Notes: generated by a model from the letters alone, not told the origin. A stretch of DNA of 64,000 nucleotides from Porodaedalea pini (GCA_002794775.1 NBAY01000055.1:186001-250000), one strand, 5' to 3'. Positions 1 to 9,804 are shown, numbered from the stretch's first letter. Translations and numbers: made by a program.

Positions 1-2
1 AG

Positions 3-1079
3 CAGATGCACGCGATCCCGACGACGACGAGGCTGTCAGCAGAAGGCATGGCCCAGCTGTACCGCGACCACGTCTTCCGCCTCCATGGCCTACCGAAGAA
101 GATCATCCATGACCGAGGCACGCAGTTCGATGCGTCGATGATGAAGGAGCTGTACAAACTTCTGCACATTGAAGGCAACCCGTCGACAGCGTACCATCCA
201 CAGACGGATGGTCAAACGGAACGCGTTAACCAAGAGCTCGAACAGTACCTTCGACTCTTCGTTAACCATCGGCAATCGGACTGGAAGGACTGGCTCCCCC
301 TCGCAGAGTTCGCATACAACAACCGCGAACACTCAGCAACGAAGATGTCCCCCTTCTACGCGAACACAGGACGTCACCCCTTGAGCTTCGACACGACGCA
401 AACCTCATCTGCTAACATGTCAGCGGAAGAATTCGCAAAGCACATCAAGGAGACTCATCGTGTTGCTAAGGACAACCTAGTCAAGGCAGCAGAGGACATG
501 AAGCGATACCATGACCGGACAGCAGGAGCTTCGGTGGAGTACAAGGCTGGAGACAAGGTCTTCCTTGATGGGCAAAATATCAGTACGGACTCGCCGACAA
601 AGAAACTCGCAGACAAATGGTACGGCCCCTTTGACGTAGTCGACAAGGTAGGAGCGAGCGCGTACAAGCTCAAACTCCCGAAGCGATGGAAAAAGGTCCA
701 CCCTGTCTTCAACGAAGCCCTGTTGAAACCCGCCGTCGAACCGTCCTTTGAAAGCCAGAAGCAACCGCCGCCGCCGCCGCCAGACATCGTCGACAACGAG
801 GAGGAGTACGAACTCGAGGAAGTCTTAGACTCACGTCTGCACCGAGGGAAACTACAGTACCTTGTCAAGTGGGTCGGCTACAATGAACCTACTTGGCAGC
901 CTGAGACGGACTTTGGCGAGAACACGAAGGAGGCGATCGCTGGGTTCTACCTCAAACATCCTGGTGCACCTCGGAAACTCGACATCCCTCGTCAACGACT
1001 CCGTCCGCTCTTCGTCGACACTGAGCCTGACGACCGCGATCATGGTTGGTCGGGACGCCCAACCTTGAAGGGGGGGTAA
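3..1079 (+). CDS. pol: Element A: 3' end of gypsy pol (integrase core, chromodomain), cut by window edge
   Basis: This is the C-terminal third of a family 2 Pol polyprotein; the reading frame enters from outside the window. The integrase catalytic core shows the second Asp in HDRGTQFD and the Glu in QTDGQTERVNQE, and the first Asp lies upstream of the window. A GPF-type module (KWYGPFDVVDKVGASAYKLKLP) follows, then a proline run, then a chromodomain starting YELEEVLDSRLHRGKLQYLVKW, with the Tyr, Trp and Tyr expected of a methyl-lysine cage. The integrase inserts cDNA; chromodomains of this family are known to guide insertion to heterochromatin. The frame is open to TAA, which lies in the polypurine tract directly before the 3' LTR. 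Confidence 0.9.
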   Translation, partial: QMHAIPTTTRLSAEGMAQLYRDHVFRLHGLPKKIIHDRGTQFDASMMKELYKLLHIEGNPSTAYHPQTDGQTERVNQELEQYLRLFVNHRQSDWKDWLPLAEFAYNNREHSATKMSPFYANTGRHPLSFDTTQTSSANMSAEEFAKHIKETHRVAKDNLVKAAEDMKRYHDRTAGASVEYKAGDKVFLDGQNISTDSPTKKLADKWYGPFDVVDKVGASAYKLKLPKRWKKVHPVFNEALLKPAVEPSFESQKQPPPPPPDIVDNEEEYELEEVLDSRLHRGKLQYLVKWVGYNEPTWQPETDFGENTKEAIAGFYLKHPGAPRKLDIPRQRLRPLFVDTEPDDRDHGWSGRPTLKGG

Positions 1080-1491
1080 TGTTAGAACCTGAACTTTCAC
1101 CTTTTCCTTTATTTTCCCTTTTACCATTTCCTTTATTATATCCGTCCTTTTCATTATATTTACCCATCTTACACAATCATTCCCACACTGCCTTCATTCG
1201 TTCCATTCCCACTCGTTATGTAATGTTAGGTAATATAGTCTCACGGTCGTCGCTATATAAGGTCTCAGGAATCGCATGAACTCCTTGTTCTGCTTTTCCT
1301 CTTACCTCCGCGACGACGTAGGTGAGACTCGTCCCCTTGTATTAGTTTAGACTTGTATTAATCCTCTTACCTCCGCGACGACCTAGCCTGAGTAAGCGTG
1401 TCCCGAGTCTACACTCGAGTATAGCACGTCCCAGACAACAGTCAGCCGAGGCCTGCCCAGTCCGAGTCGTCTCCCGGACTCCCGCCTAACA
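1080..1491 (+). repeat. 3' LTR of element A (family 2, U5 type a)
   Basis: A 412-bp LTR beginning TGTTAGAACC and ending CGCCTAACA, preceded by a G-rich polypurine tract and the pol stop. TATATAA is at 1254-1260 and the predicted transcript start GTTCTGCTTTT at 1287. The element sits inside element B; GCAGC at 1492-1496 would be the right-hand target duplication, and its left copy is outside the window. Confidence 0.9.
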
Positions 1492-1675
1492 GCAGCCTGA
1501 GATGGACTTCGGCGAGAATGCAAAAGAGGCGATCACTGAGTTCTATCGAAAACACCCTGGTGCTCCTTGAAAGCTCGACATCCCTCGCCAACGACTCCGC
1601 CCACGCTTCGTCGACACCGAGCCAGATGACCTCGATCTTGGTTGGTCGGGACGACCAACCTTGAGGGGGGGGTAA
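1492..1675 (+). pseudogene. Element B: end of chromodomain and pol tail, interrupted by A
   Basis: The + strand codes for the C-terminal half of a family 2 chromodomain (QPEMDFGENAKEAI, then EFYRKHPGAP) and the conserved tail DLDLGWSGRPTLRGG. It carries a TGA where relatives have CGA (GAP-stop-KLDIP) and ends in the polypurine tract and TAA. The upstream part of B lies left of the window, beyond element A, which was inserted at GCAGC. Confidence 0.8.
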
Positions 1676-2152
1676 TGTTAGGACTCGAACTTTCATCTTT
1701 CTTTTATTTCCCTTTGACCATTTCTTTTCCTTTAATCACCCCTTTTCATTATATTTAATCATCCTTCCAATCATTTCCCACACTCCTTTCACACGACCTT
1801 CATTTGTTCCATTCCGCTCCCTTTATGTAATCTTAGACAATTGGGCAACCGGTTCTCACGAGGTGATCACTGTATATAAGGAAGAGGAATTGCATCTGAA
1901 CACCTGTTCTGCTTTTCCTCTTACCTCCGTGACGACCTAGGTGAGACCGCGTCCCCCCCTCCTGTAGTAGAGTACACTGTATTAATCCTCTTACCTCCGT
2001 GACGACCTAGCCTGAGTAAAGCGTGTCCCGAGTTCCAGCTCGAGTATAGCACGTCCCAGACGACAGTCAGCCGAGGCCTGCCTAGTCCGAGTCGTCTCCC
2101 GGACTCCCACCTAACACCCAGTCCGAGTCATCTCTCAGACTCCCGCCTAACA
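1676..2152 (+). repeat. 3' LTR of element B with duplicated terminal 36 bp
   Basis: The LTR runs from TGTTAGGACTCG at 1676 to CACCTAACA at 2116. It is followed by a second, slightly diverged copy of the last ~36 bp (2117-2152, again ending CGCCTAACA). TATATAAG is at 1873-1880 and the start-site motif GTTCTGCTTTT at 1906. The tail duplication suggests slippage, or a second LTR end joined to the first. Confidence 0.8.
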
Positions 2153-2335
2153 AGTAGAACACAAATCTTGCTGCTGCACCATGAATACTAAATGAATTGG
2201 CTTCAAACTTTCAGAAGATGTTGGTATAGTCATATACTTAATTTACAGACACAGGAAAGAATTTTATAGGTAGATGTAGGGGAGCCATAATTTTTGAATC
2301 TCAGTGGAAATGGGTGAGAGAACAGACCAGCTGCA
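2153..2335. other. Unassigned AT-rich spacer
   Basis: These 183 bp lie between two LTRs of opposite orientation. I see no ORF, repeat or family match to the rest of the window. It may be a relic of host or older repeat DNA. Confidence 0.4.
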
Positions 2336-2760
2336 TGTTAGGTGGGAGTCTGGGAGACGACTCGGACTGGGCAGGCCTCGGCTGACTGTCATCTGGGATG
2401 TGCTATACTCGAGCAGGGACTCGGGACATGCTGTACTCAGGCTAGGTCATCACAGAGGTAAGAGGATTAATACAAGTCTAAACTAATACAAGGGGGATGA
2501 GTCTCACCTAGGTCGTCACGGAGGTAAGAGGAAAAGCAGAACAAGGAGTTCATGTGATTCCTGAGACCTTATATAGTGATGACTGTGAGACTATATTACC
2601 TAACATTATATAAACAAACGGAATGGAATGAATGAAGGTCATGTGAAGGGAGCATGGGAAATGATTGGAAAGATGATTAAATATAATGAAAAGGAGCGAT
2701 TTAGAAGGAAAGAAATGATAAAAGGAAAATAAAGGAAAGGAGGAAGTTCGAGTCCTAACA
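2336..2760 (-). repeat. 3' LTR of element D (family 2, U5 type a)
   Basis: On the minus strand this 425-bp LTR starts TGTTAGGACTCG and ends CACCTAACA. The polypurine tract of D lies at 2761-2775. Left flank is CTGCA; no matching right flank was found because the 5' end of D is missing. Confidence 0.88.
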
Positions 2761-3280
2761 TTACCCCCCCCTCAAGGTTGGGCATCCCGACCAACCAAGA
2801 TCGTGGTCGTCTGGTTCGGTGTCTACAAATATCAGACGGAGGCGTTGCCGAGGGATTTCGAGTTTTCGAGGAGCTCCAGGGTGTCTTTGATAGAATTCAG
2901 CAATCGCCTCTTTTGCATTCTCGCCGAAGTCCGTTTCGGGCTGCCAGGTCGGTTCATTGTATCCGACCCATTTGACGAGGTATTGTAGCTTTCCTCAGTG
3001 CAAATGTGAGTCCAGAATCTCCTCAACCTCGTATTATTCCTCGTTGTTGACAATGTTGGGTGGTGGTGGTGGTGGCTGTTTCTGACTTTCGAAGGATGGT
3101 TCGACAGTGGGTTTCAGCAAGGCCTCGTTGAAGACAGGGTGGACCTTTTTTCATCGCTTGGGGAGCTTGAGCTTGTATGTGCTCACTCCTACCTTATCAA
3201 CGATGTCAAAGGGGCCATACCACTTGTCAGCTAGCTTCTTCGTCGGTGAATCCGTACTGATGTTTCGTCCGTCGAGGAAG
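2761..3280 (-). pseudogene. Element D: pol 3' end (chromodomain, linker), decayed
   Basis: The minus strand codes in pieces for the pol tail, a chromodomain and the integrase GPF module, but frameshifts and stops break it. It is cut at 3276-3280 (GGAAG) by element C. The same coding sequence resumes at 10264 with the duplicated GGAAG. Confidence 0.8.
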
Positions 3281-3727
3281 TGTCATGGACGCTTTTTAAA
3301 TTATCTTATCTTATCATTTTCTCTTATCTTATCTTATCTTATCTTATCCATCCATCACTAATCACGCTTATTCCTGCTTACTCATTATTCATTACGCTCC
3401 TTCTCGCACTATCCTTACTCGCTGACCGATCCTATGATTTCATTATTCTATGAAGTTCCACGACGTTCTATCATCTATCCTTATGTAGTAGTTAATTCCC
3501 TGGTCCGTGCGCAGCCGCTGAAGGGTATATAAGTAGGTAGTCCTCCTGTACTTATCCCCTAGTTTCGACCTGGTCAATTCTACCTGGCTACGTCCAGAAG
3601 CTATTCCTTATCTCCGCGCTGTGTCAGTTCCCCCTGGCTCACTGCTCTCTCTCTTGTCTCCCTCCTCCTCTGACTGAGTTCCGCGCGACCCGGCTACCAT
3701 TTGCGTACCCGTAGTCCGTCGCTGACA
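3281..3727 (+). repeat. 5' LTR of element C
   Basis: 447 bp from TGTCATGGAC to CGCTGACA. U3 carries a run of CTTAT pentamers at about 3301-3350. A TATA box, the predicted start and a U5-terminal hairpin (GGCTAC pairing with GTAGTC close to the end) follow. Confidence 0.95.
3526..3571 (+). promoter_or_regulatory. TATA box and predicted transcript 5' end of element C
   Basis: TATATAAG at 3526-3533 is followed 35 bp later by AGTTTCGACCT (3561-3571). That 11-mer is the exact reverse complement of the primer site at 3730-3740. If transcription starts at 3561, the first 11 nt of the RNA can fold onto the primer site, as in Tf1. The start itself is inferred. Confidence 0.75.
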
Positions 3728-3729
3728 CA

Positions 3730-3740
3730 AGGTCGAAACT
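3730..3740 (+). other. Primer-binding site of element C, self-priming type
   Basis: AGGTCGAAACT begins two bases after the 5' LTR. It is not an evident tRNA 3'-end complement but is the perfect complement of 3561-3571 within the LTR. Copy F has the same pair (20228-20238 and 20397-20407). Confidence 0.8.
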
Positions 3741-4582
3741 TACCCCTACCACCTTGCGCATTCTCAGTCACCAACGCCACGCTGGCTCTAAACATTCGCA
3801 TCTCCTACCAACAACGATCTCTCTACCGCGCTACCATCTACACCTTCACCTGTACCCCGCAAATCACTCTCACCATTGAACTATTCCTACTATCTATCAT
3901 CATCACTCTCAACCCTCATCTCATCCAACAACCTCAAAACCGACCACTACCTGTCCGTAACCCCGAACTCTAGACCAACATTCTCATCCGACGCGTCCAA
4001 CGACTTGGACTGCGACCCCGACTACGATCGCTTCGACCCACACCTATTCTTAGATCGATCTCACGTGCATCGATCAGGCCGATACGTCGTTAATTCCTTA
4101 CCTTCATTATTAAACTCACTCATTTCACAACCCGCCGTCCTCTTTCTATTCGATCAACTAGCGCTCGTTTGAGAGGGGGTAACGTTGAGTCCGACCCACT
4201 CGAGAGTAGCTACCAGGCCTTGGGGGTGATCTTTGGAAAGGTCCCTTGGCGCCCGTTGGAGTCTTCACAGAGGAAGATCCGGGTTTGATCAGCAAGTGAA
4301 AGTCGACCACCACATCAGGAGTTTTGTTACAGCGCTCAATCAGATCCGCAGGCGTCCGCACCACCTGTCGGCTGGCAGTGTTGTCTCTGATTTGAGCTGG
4401 CTCCACACCCGTACGCTCGACTGCCTGGATCAGCGGCACAGCGGTGGAATACACCACCAGAAGACACTGCCGACGCTGTCCTCGCACAACTACCACCCCT
4501 GACTGACGACGACCTGGTACGCCTAGACGACGAGCTAGGAGCCCACCAACCACCCCACCCATCACCAACACCACCGCCTATC
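3741..4582 (+). other. 5' leader of element C, no gene
   Basis: About 840 bp of untranslated leader lie between the primer site and gag. Short ORFs here are not similar to known gag or pol parts. The leader may hold packaging signals, but none can be named from the sequence. Confidence 0.6.
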
Positions 4583-5668
4583 ATGGCAGAACCCCAAGCC
4601 CCAGCTGCGCCAGCAGCCGCAACTCCGACGATCTCAAACGACATGATGCAGGAGATCATCAACGCGCTACACGGCCTGGGATTACTCGCAACCCCCACGC
4701 CAGCAGCCGCAGCCGCACCTGTCCCTCCACCAACAAGCCGCAGTGGAGGAAGACATATCGCCAAACCCGAGACGTTCAACGGACGAGACTACAAGAAGTT
4801 CGAACGTGCCATCACCCTTTACGTTGAAGCTAACGCAGAGGACTTCATGAACGACAAGGACTACTTCCTTTTCGTGTTGTCGTTCATGACGGAAGGCTCG
4901 GCCGCACTCTGGGCACAGAACTTCCTGGAAAGCATCAAGATGGACGGCTATCTGATCTTTTCGCTCGTCAGTCGCCAGAAGTTTAACGAACAGCTGGAGA
5001 AAGCGTTCGGAGATCCGAACGAACGCATGAACGCCATGCAAAAATTGGATAGCTGGAAGCACACCCGAGACATCACAGCCGACCAATTCTTCCAGCAGTT
5101 CGACATCTATCGCCGTGCGGCAGGATACAACGATGACGCAAAGAATGACGACACCCTCATCCACAAACTGACGAAAGCCTTGGATAGAGAGATCGTATAC
5201 CGAATCGAAATGAGTGACACGGTCCCAACCACGTACAAAGGCTGGCAAGAAAAAGCCATTCGATTCGACAACGCTAGACGTCAGATGAAGGCCATCGAAC
5301 AAATGCGCGCTGCCCCATCCAGACCTCAGGTACTCCCACCAAAACCTACCCAGACGTTCACACCGAGAATCCCCAAAAGACGCGATGCCACCGGAGTCAC
5401 ATACGGAGGCATGGGGAAGCCGATGGACGTCTCACTCGAAGAGCTGAGGAAAGCCGGACTCTGCTACTACTGCAAGGAATCTGGACATCTACAGAGGAAT
5501 TGCCCGATGCAGAAGAAGGTGATAAGGGCTGTGTTGATGGGGATGGAACCCCGAGAGAGAAAAGTCTGGGCAGACGAGACCGCGACGCTCAAGGAGTCAG
5601 ACTTTGCGGAGGAAGAAGAGGAGGCGCTCTTTGAGCGGGAGTTGGATTTTGCGGAACCCCAGCAGTGA
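4583..5668 (+). CDS. gag: Gag polyprotein of element C
   Basis: A 361-residue Gag that would form the virus-like particle and bind the RNA. The N-terminus is Ala/Pro-rich. A retrotransposon Gag domain spans about 75-235 (KFERAITLYVEAN, WAQNFLESIK, DITADQFFQQFDIYRRAAGY). A CCHC zinc knuckle has C294, C297, H302 and C307 (CYYCKESGHLQRNC). The C-terminus is very acidic. The ATG at 4583 is the first in frame before the conserved start of the domain. The stop TGA lies inside the predicted frameshift hairpin, and pol follows in the -1 frame. Confidence 0.93.
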   Translation: MAEPQAPAAPAAATPTISNDMMQEIINALHGLGLLATPTPAAAAAPVPPPTSRSGGRHIAKPETFNGRDYKKFERAITLYVEANAEDFMNDKDYFLFVLSFMTEGSAALWAQNFLESIKMDGYLIFSLVSRQKFNEQLEKAFGDPNERMNAMQKLDSWKHTRDITADQFFQQFDIYRRAAGYNDDAKNDDTLIHKLTKALDREIVYRIEMSDTVPTTYKGWQEKAIRFDNARRQMKAIEQMRAAPSRPQVLPPKPTQTFTPRIPKRRDATGVTYGGMGKPMDVSLEELRKAGLCYYCKESGHLQRNCPMQKKVIRAVLMGMEPRERKVWADETATLKESDFAEEEEEALFERELDFAEPQQ

Positions 5669-5685
5669 ACACGGCACTGACTGGG
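5644..5685 (+). promoter_or_regulatory. Predicted -1 ribosomal frameshift signal, element C
   Basis: Slippery heptamer G GAT TTT (5644-5650) is in the gag frame. A 7-nt spacer follows, then a hairpin: 5658-5667 pairs with 5675-5685 (10 bp, one bulged A at 5680, 7-nt loop), and the gag stop lies in it. The -1 frame is open from 5635 and continues into pol. The same signal is conserved in F. Confidence 0.8.
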
Positions 5686-8600
5686 ATAGGTTCAGTTTCG
5701 GTTTTTCAAACGGCCATTTTTGATAATTCTATGGACTCTGTAGATAATTTAGATAAAATACAAAAAAATGTAAAAAGCAATGTCACTCGCAAAAATATTC
5801 CTTCTGTCCCTGTACCAGTAGCTAGTAGTATAGATATGCCTATATGTAACAACACGTCTGCCTCATCATCTCGTCCTACTCCTGTGTCAAAAAATCATGT
5901 AAAACCCTGTTCTGAATCTTTTAATTCTATTTCTTCCTTGGCCGGAACTGAACCGAAATCCGTGAAAAATGAAAACTCGTCGAAACAAGCTGAGAGGAAG
6001 TCCTGGAGAGATCGCCCTGTCCCCTTTACGGCCCCATGGGTAGTACGGCGTCTCAAAGAGGATAAACTCGAAAGTGCTTTAACGACTCTCCGAGTGTGGA
6101 TGAAACAGCAGAGGCATGCTGAAGCGAATGAAGAGACGGTGCGTCAAATCATTGCGCTAGAAGAATCAGATGCCGTGGCAGCTGTTAGGGACCTGAGGGG
6201 TCCGAAACGGTTCGTAAGAGGGTCTCGGGGGCAACAGCTCATGGTACCGATTCTCCTTCAAACGACCGACACCGGTAACCAGTTCAAGGTAGACGCCCTA
6301 CTGGACAGTGGCTGCACTGGCTCATGTATCAACCGATCCTTCGTCGAAAAGCATCAGATCCGGACAAAAAAGACACCCATCCCAATCCGAGTCTATAATG
6401 CTGACGGCACGCTCAACAAGGACGGCTCGATCACAGAGTTTGTGGAAATGCGCATGATGATTAAAGATCATTCGGAGCGCATCCACTTCGCGGTCACAGA
6501 TCTAGGGAAAACAGATGTGTTCATCGGACATGAATGGTTAAAGCTGCACAATCCCAACATCGACTGGCAAAAATCAACGATCGAATTTGATCGATGCCCC
6601 GATGTATGCGGCTATATCCGTAGTCTAGAGGACATTGATGCAGACCCCGACGAAAACCTTGATTTGGTGGAACTTGAAGACGGCGATCAGCTCTTCCTCT
6701 TCGATTGGGACAGGTACATTAAGTCCGATCCGAGAAAAGCGCTGAAGGTCAGACAACAGGTGCTCGAGGAAGTCCCGAACTATGTCAAAGAGTTCGCGGA
6801 CGTCTTCAGTGAACAGGAATTCGACCAGTTACCAGAGAGACGCCCTTGGGATCATGCTATTGAACTCAAGCCGGGATCAAAGCTCTCTGACTGTAAAATC
6901 TACCCGCTCAGCCCATCCGAACAGGTGGCACTGGACGAATTCCTCACCGAAAACTTGAGAACTGGCCGTATTCGTAACTCTCAATCTGAGATGGCATCCC
7001 CCTTCTTCTTCATAAAAAAGAAGGATGGCAAGCTTCGCCCCGTACAGGACTATCGCCGGCTCAACGAGATGACGGTTAAGAACAAATACCCGTTACCTCT
7101 AATCCAAGAGCTCATTGACAAAACGAAACAGGCGAAATTCTTCACGAAGCTTGACATACGTTGGGGTTACAATAACATTCGGATTCGAGAGGGCGACGAG
7201 CATAAAGCCGCCTTCAGGACAAACCGCGGTCTATTCGAACCAACGGTCATGTTTTTCGGTCTCACAAACTCACCGGCAACCTTCCAAGGATTCATGAACG
7301 AGATCTTCCGAGAACTCGTCAATGATGGACACGTCATAGTCTACATGGACGACATCTTGATCTTCGCACGAACTCGCGAACATCATGACAAACTCGTCCG
7401 ACAAGTCCTGGAAGTGTTGCGAGCAAACAAGTTGTTCTTAAAGCCAGAAAAGTGCAGCTTCGCTCAAGAGACCGTGAACTATCTTGGGCATATCCTCGGC
7501 AACGGACAGATTCGCATGGATCCAGCCAAAGTGGCGGGTGTAAAAGATTGGCCAGTGCCTAAGAACAAGAAAGAACTACAGTCTTTCCTTGGGTTCTGCA
7601 ACTATTACCGCCGCTTCATCCTAGCATTCAGTCACTATGCGAAGCCCTTGACAGCATTGACTGGAGATGTAGAGTGGAAGTGGGAGGTGGAGCAACAGGA
7701 GGCCTTTGAACGTCTGAAACAGAAGCTCTGTGAAGAACCTGTACTCACAGTGCCTACTGATGACGGTCAATTTCGGGTGGAGGCTGATTCGTCGCATTTC
7801 GCTAACGGCGCCATTCTGTCCCAATTCGTTGACGGAAAGTGGCATCCAATCGCATACCGATCGCAAGCGCTTAGCCAAGCAGAGCGCAATTACAAAATCT
7901 ATGACAAAGAGATGTTCGCGATCATGTGCGCACTGGATGACTGGCGACAATATCTTCTAGGGGCAACGCAAACCTTCGAAATCTGGTCGGATCACCTCAA
8001 CCTCCAGTATTTCCGAAAACCCCAGAAGATTAACCACCGACAAGCGAGATGGCTACAGGAGTTAGCGGACTACGACTTCAAACTGTTCCATAAACCAGGT
8101 GCCCTGATGACTAAGGCTGACCTCCTCTCGAGACGAGCGGATCATGAGAGGGGGGAGAACGACAATATCGACATTGTTTTGCTCAAGCCGGACTTATTTG
8201 TAAACGAAACACTGCTAGAAGCGCTGGATGCAGACTTCGTTAAACGAATTAAAAGGGTACGAAACAACAGGGACAGAGCAGTTGTGAAGGCGTTAGAGTG
8301 GAAGGAACGAGAGTGGGAGGAAGAAGAAGGGTTGTTGATGTGGAAGGGCAGGATCTACGTGCCGAAAGACCATAAACTCCGAGAAGACATCATTCGAAAC
8401 CATCACGACAGCACGCTCGCAGGACACCCAGGACGCTACAAGACCCATGAGTTGATCACACGCAACTACTGGTGGCCAGGAATCCAACGAGATGTTCGAA
8501 TGTATGTCGAGGGATGTGATGCGTGCCAACGTACGAAGGCACACAGAGCGAAACTGCACAATCCTCTGAACCCAAACGAGATCCCGAAAGGTCCTTGGGA

Positions 8601-9804
8601 AATCGTCACAGCAGACCTGATCGGCGAACTACCCGAGTCCAATGGGCATAACGCAATCTGTGTCTTCGTTGACAGGTTCAGTAAACAGGTGCATGCGATC
8701 CCTACCTCAGTGAGCATAACGTCGGAAGGAATGGCGAGGCTCTACCGGGATCATGTCTTCAGGCTACACGGCATACCACGCAAGTTTATTCATGACAGAG
8801 GATCACAGTTCGAGTCCAAATTCATGAACGAACTATACCGGTTACTGGGCATCGAGGGAAACCCGTCAACGGCATATCACCCACAGACAGATGGTCAGAC
8901 AGAACGGATAAACCAAGAGATTGAACAGTACCTTCGTCTCTTTGTTAACCACCATCAGTCGGACTGGGCGGAATGGCTTGCACTAGCGGAATTCGCGTAC
9001 AATGACAAAGAACAAACGTCGACAGGAGCGTCACCCTTTTTCGTCAACCATGGGAGACACCCATATAAGGGCACGAATCCTAGACGCGAATCGACCAATG
9101 AGTCCGCTAAGCAGTTTGCCGACCGGATGGCCAAGATCAGGGAGGAAACCGAATCGGCATTAAAGCATGCGGCCGAAACCATGAAGCGCTTCTATGACAG
9201 GACGAAGGGAGAATCCATCGAGTATAAACCTGGGGAAAAGGTCATGCTCGAAGGAACTCACTTAAAGACAGATCGTCCTATGAAGAAGCTGGGAGATAAA
9301 CGTTATGGGCCTTTCATTGTCGAAAAGAAAATCGGCACGTCAGCATATAGACTTAAACTTCCACGTACATGGAAAAAAGTCTATCCGGTTTTCAATGAAG
9401 TGCTCCTCTCCCCATACCACGAGCCACAGTATACGTCACAAAAGCAGGATCTTCCACCCCCGCCTGAAATCATTGACGATGTGCCGGAATATGAGGTCGA
9501 AAAGGTTGTCGACTCCAAACTTGTGCGAGGGAAGCTCAAATACCTCGTACATTGGAAAGGGTATCCGAACGAAGAACGCACCTGGGAGCCAATTGAGAAT
9601 TTGACGAACTCTCAAGAGGCCATTGACGAATTTCATAAATCAACTCCCAGTGCTCCTCGCGCCCTCAACACCCTAGAGATGTCGCAGCTGAAGTTCCGAC
9701 CCGTGTTTGAAATGACGGAGCCTGAGAGACAGAAAGGAGTGGCACAGTGGTGGGCCGGTAAGTTCCAGGGTAGGGAACAAGGGCGATCGGGACGCTCGCC
9801 TTGA
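5665..9804 (+). CDS. pol: Pol polyprotein of element C (protease, RT, RNase H, integrase, chromodomain)
   Basis: 1379 codons, open throughout. Residues 1-110 are a Ser/Asn-rich, AT-rich spacer without a known domain. Protease: D214-S215-G216. RT: YMDD at 560-563. RNase H: first Asp D708 (VEADSSHF), later EIWSDH. Integrase: HH-CC finger (HHDSTLAGH, then CDACQRTK), catalytic D984, D1044 and E1080 with the D,D35E spacing, then the GPF module. Chromodomain from about 1276 (YEVEKVVDSKL, YLVHWKGY). There is no ATG at the start: the first codon of the plain ORF is GTG overlapping the gag stop. Synthesis as Gag-Pol by -1 frameshifting at 5644-5650 is therefore the best reading. Confidence 0.93.
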   Translation: MNTALTGIGSVSVFQTAIFDNSMDSVDNLDKIQKNVKSNVTRKNIPSVPVPVASSIDMPICNNTSASSSRPTPVSKNHVKPCSESFNSISSLAGTEPKSVKNENSSKQAERKSWRDRPVPFTAPWVVRRLKEDKLESALTTLRVWMKQQRHAEANEETVRQIIALEESDAVAAVRDLRGPKRFVRGSRGQQLMVPILLQTTDTGNQFKVDALLDSGCTGSCINRSFVEKHQIRTKKTPIPIRVYNADGTLNKDGSITEFVEMRMMIKDHSERIHFAVTDLGKTDVFIGHEWLKLHNPNIDWQKSTIEFDRCPDVCGYIRSLEDIDADPDENLDLVELEDGDQLFLFDWDRYIKSDPRKALKVRQQVLEEVPNYVKEFADVFSEQEFDQLPERRPWDHAIELKPGSKLSDCKIYPLSPSEQVALDEFLTENLRTGRIRNSQSEMASPFFFIKKKDGKLRPVQDYRRLNEMTVKNKYPLPLIQELIDKTKQAKFFTKLDIRWGYNNIRIREGDEHKAAFRTNRGLFEPTVMFFGLTNSPATFQGFMNEIFRELVNDGHVIVYMDDILIFARTREHHDKLVRQVLEVLRANKLFLKPEKCSFAQETVNYLGHILGNGQIRMDPAKVAGVKDWPVPKNKKELQSFLGFCNYYRRFILAFSHYAKPLTALTGDVEWKWEVEQQEAFERLKQKLCEEPVLTVPTDDGQFRVEADSSHFANGAILSQFVDGKWHPIAYRSQALSQAERNYKIYDKEMFAIMCALDDWRQYLLGATQTFEIWSDHLNLQYFRKPQKINHRQARWLQELADYDFKLFHKPGALMTKADLLSRRADHERGENDNIDIVLLKPDLFVNETLLEALDADFVKRIKRVRNNRDRAVVKALEWKEREWEEEEGLLMWKGRIYVPKDHKLREDIIRNHHDSTLAGHPGRYKTHELITRNYWWPGIQRDVRMYVEGCDACQRTKAHRAKLHNPLNPNEIPKGPWEIVTADLIGELPESNGHNAICVFVDRFSKQVHAIPTSVSITSEGMARLYRDHVFRLHGIPRKFIHDRGSQFESKFMNELYRLLGIEGNPSTAYHPQTDGQTERINQEIEQYLRLFVNHHQSDWAEWLALAEFAYNDKEQTSTGASPFFVNHGRHPYKGTNPRRESTNESAKQFADRMAKIREETESALKHAAETMKRFYDRTKGESIEYKPGEKVMLEGTHLKTDRPMKKLGDKRYGPFIVEKKIGTSAYRLKLPRTWKKVYPVFNEVLLSPYHEPQYTSQKQDLPPPPEIIDDVPEYEVEKVVDSKLVRGKLKYLVHWKGYPNEERTWEPIENLTNSQEAIDEFHKSTPSAPRALNTLEMSQLKFRPVFEMTEPERQKGVAQWWAGKFQGREQGRSGRSP

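Noticed and set aside
90..868. Long ORFs on the strand opposite to pol (and similar ones over every element)
   Set aside because: They mirror conserved pol codons, recur wherever pol does and show no domain of their own. They are shadows of the real frame.
3301..3350. CTTAT pentamer array as a telomere-like or satellite repeat
   Set aside because: It is a fixed part of the family 1 LTR, present at both LTRs of C, and too short for a satellite.
5665..5667. GTG as a true start codon of pol
   Set aside because: Possible through stop-restart coupling, but GTG is a poor start in fungi, and the slippery heptamer plus hairpin is a better-supported explanation.
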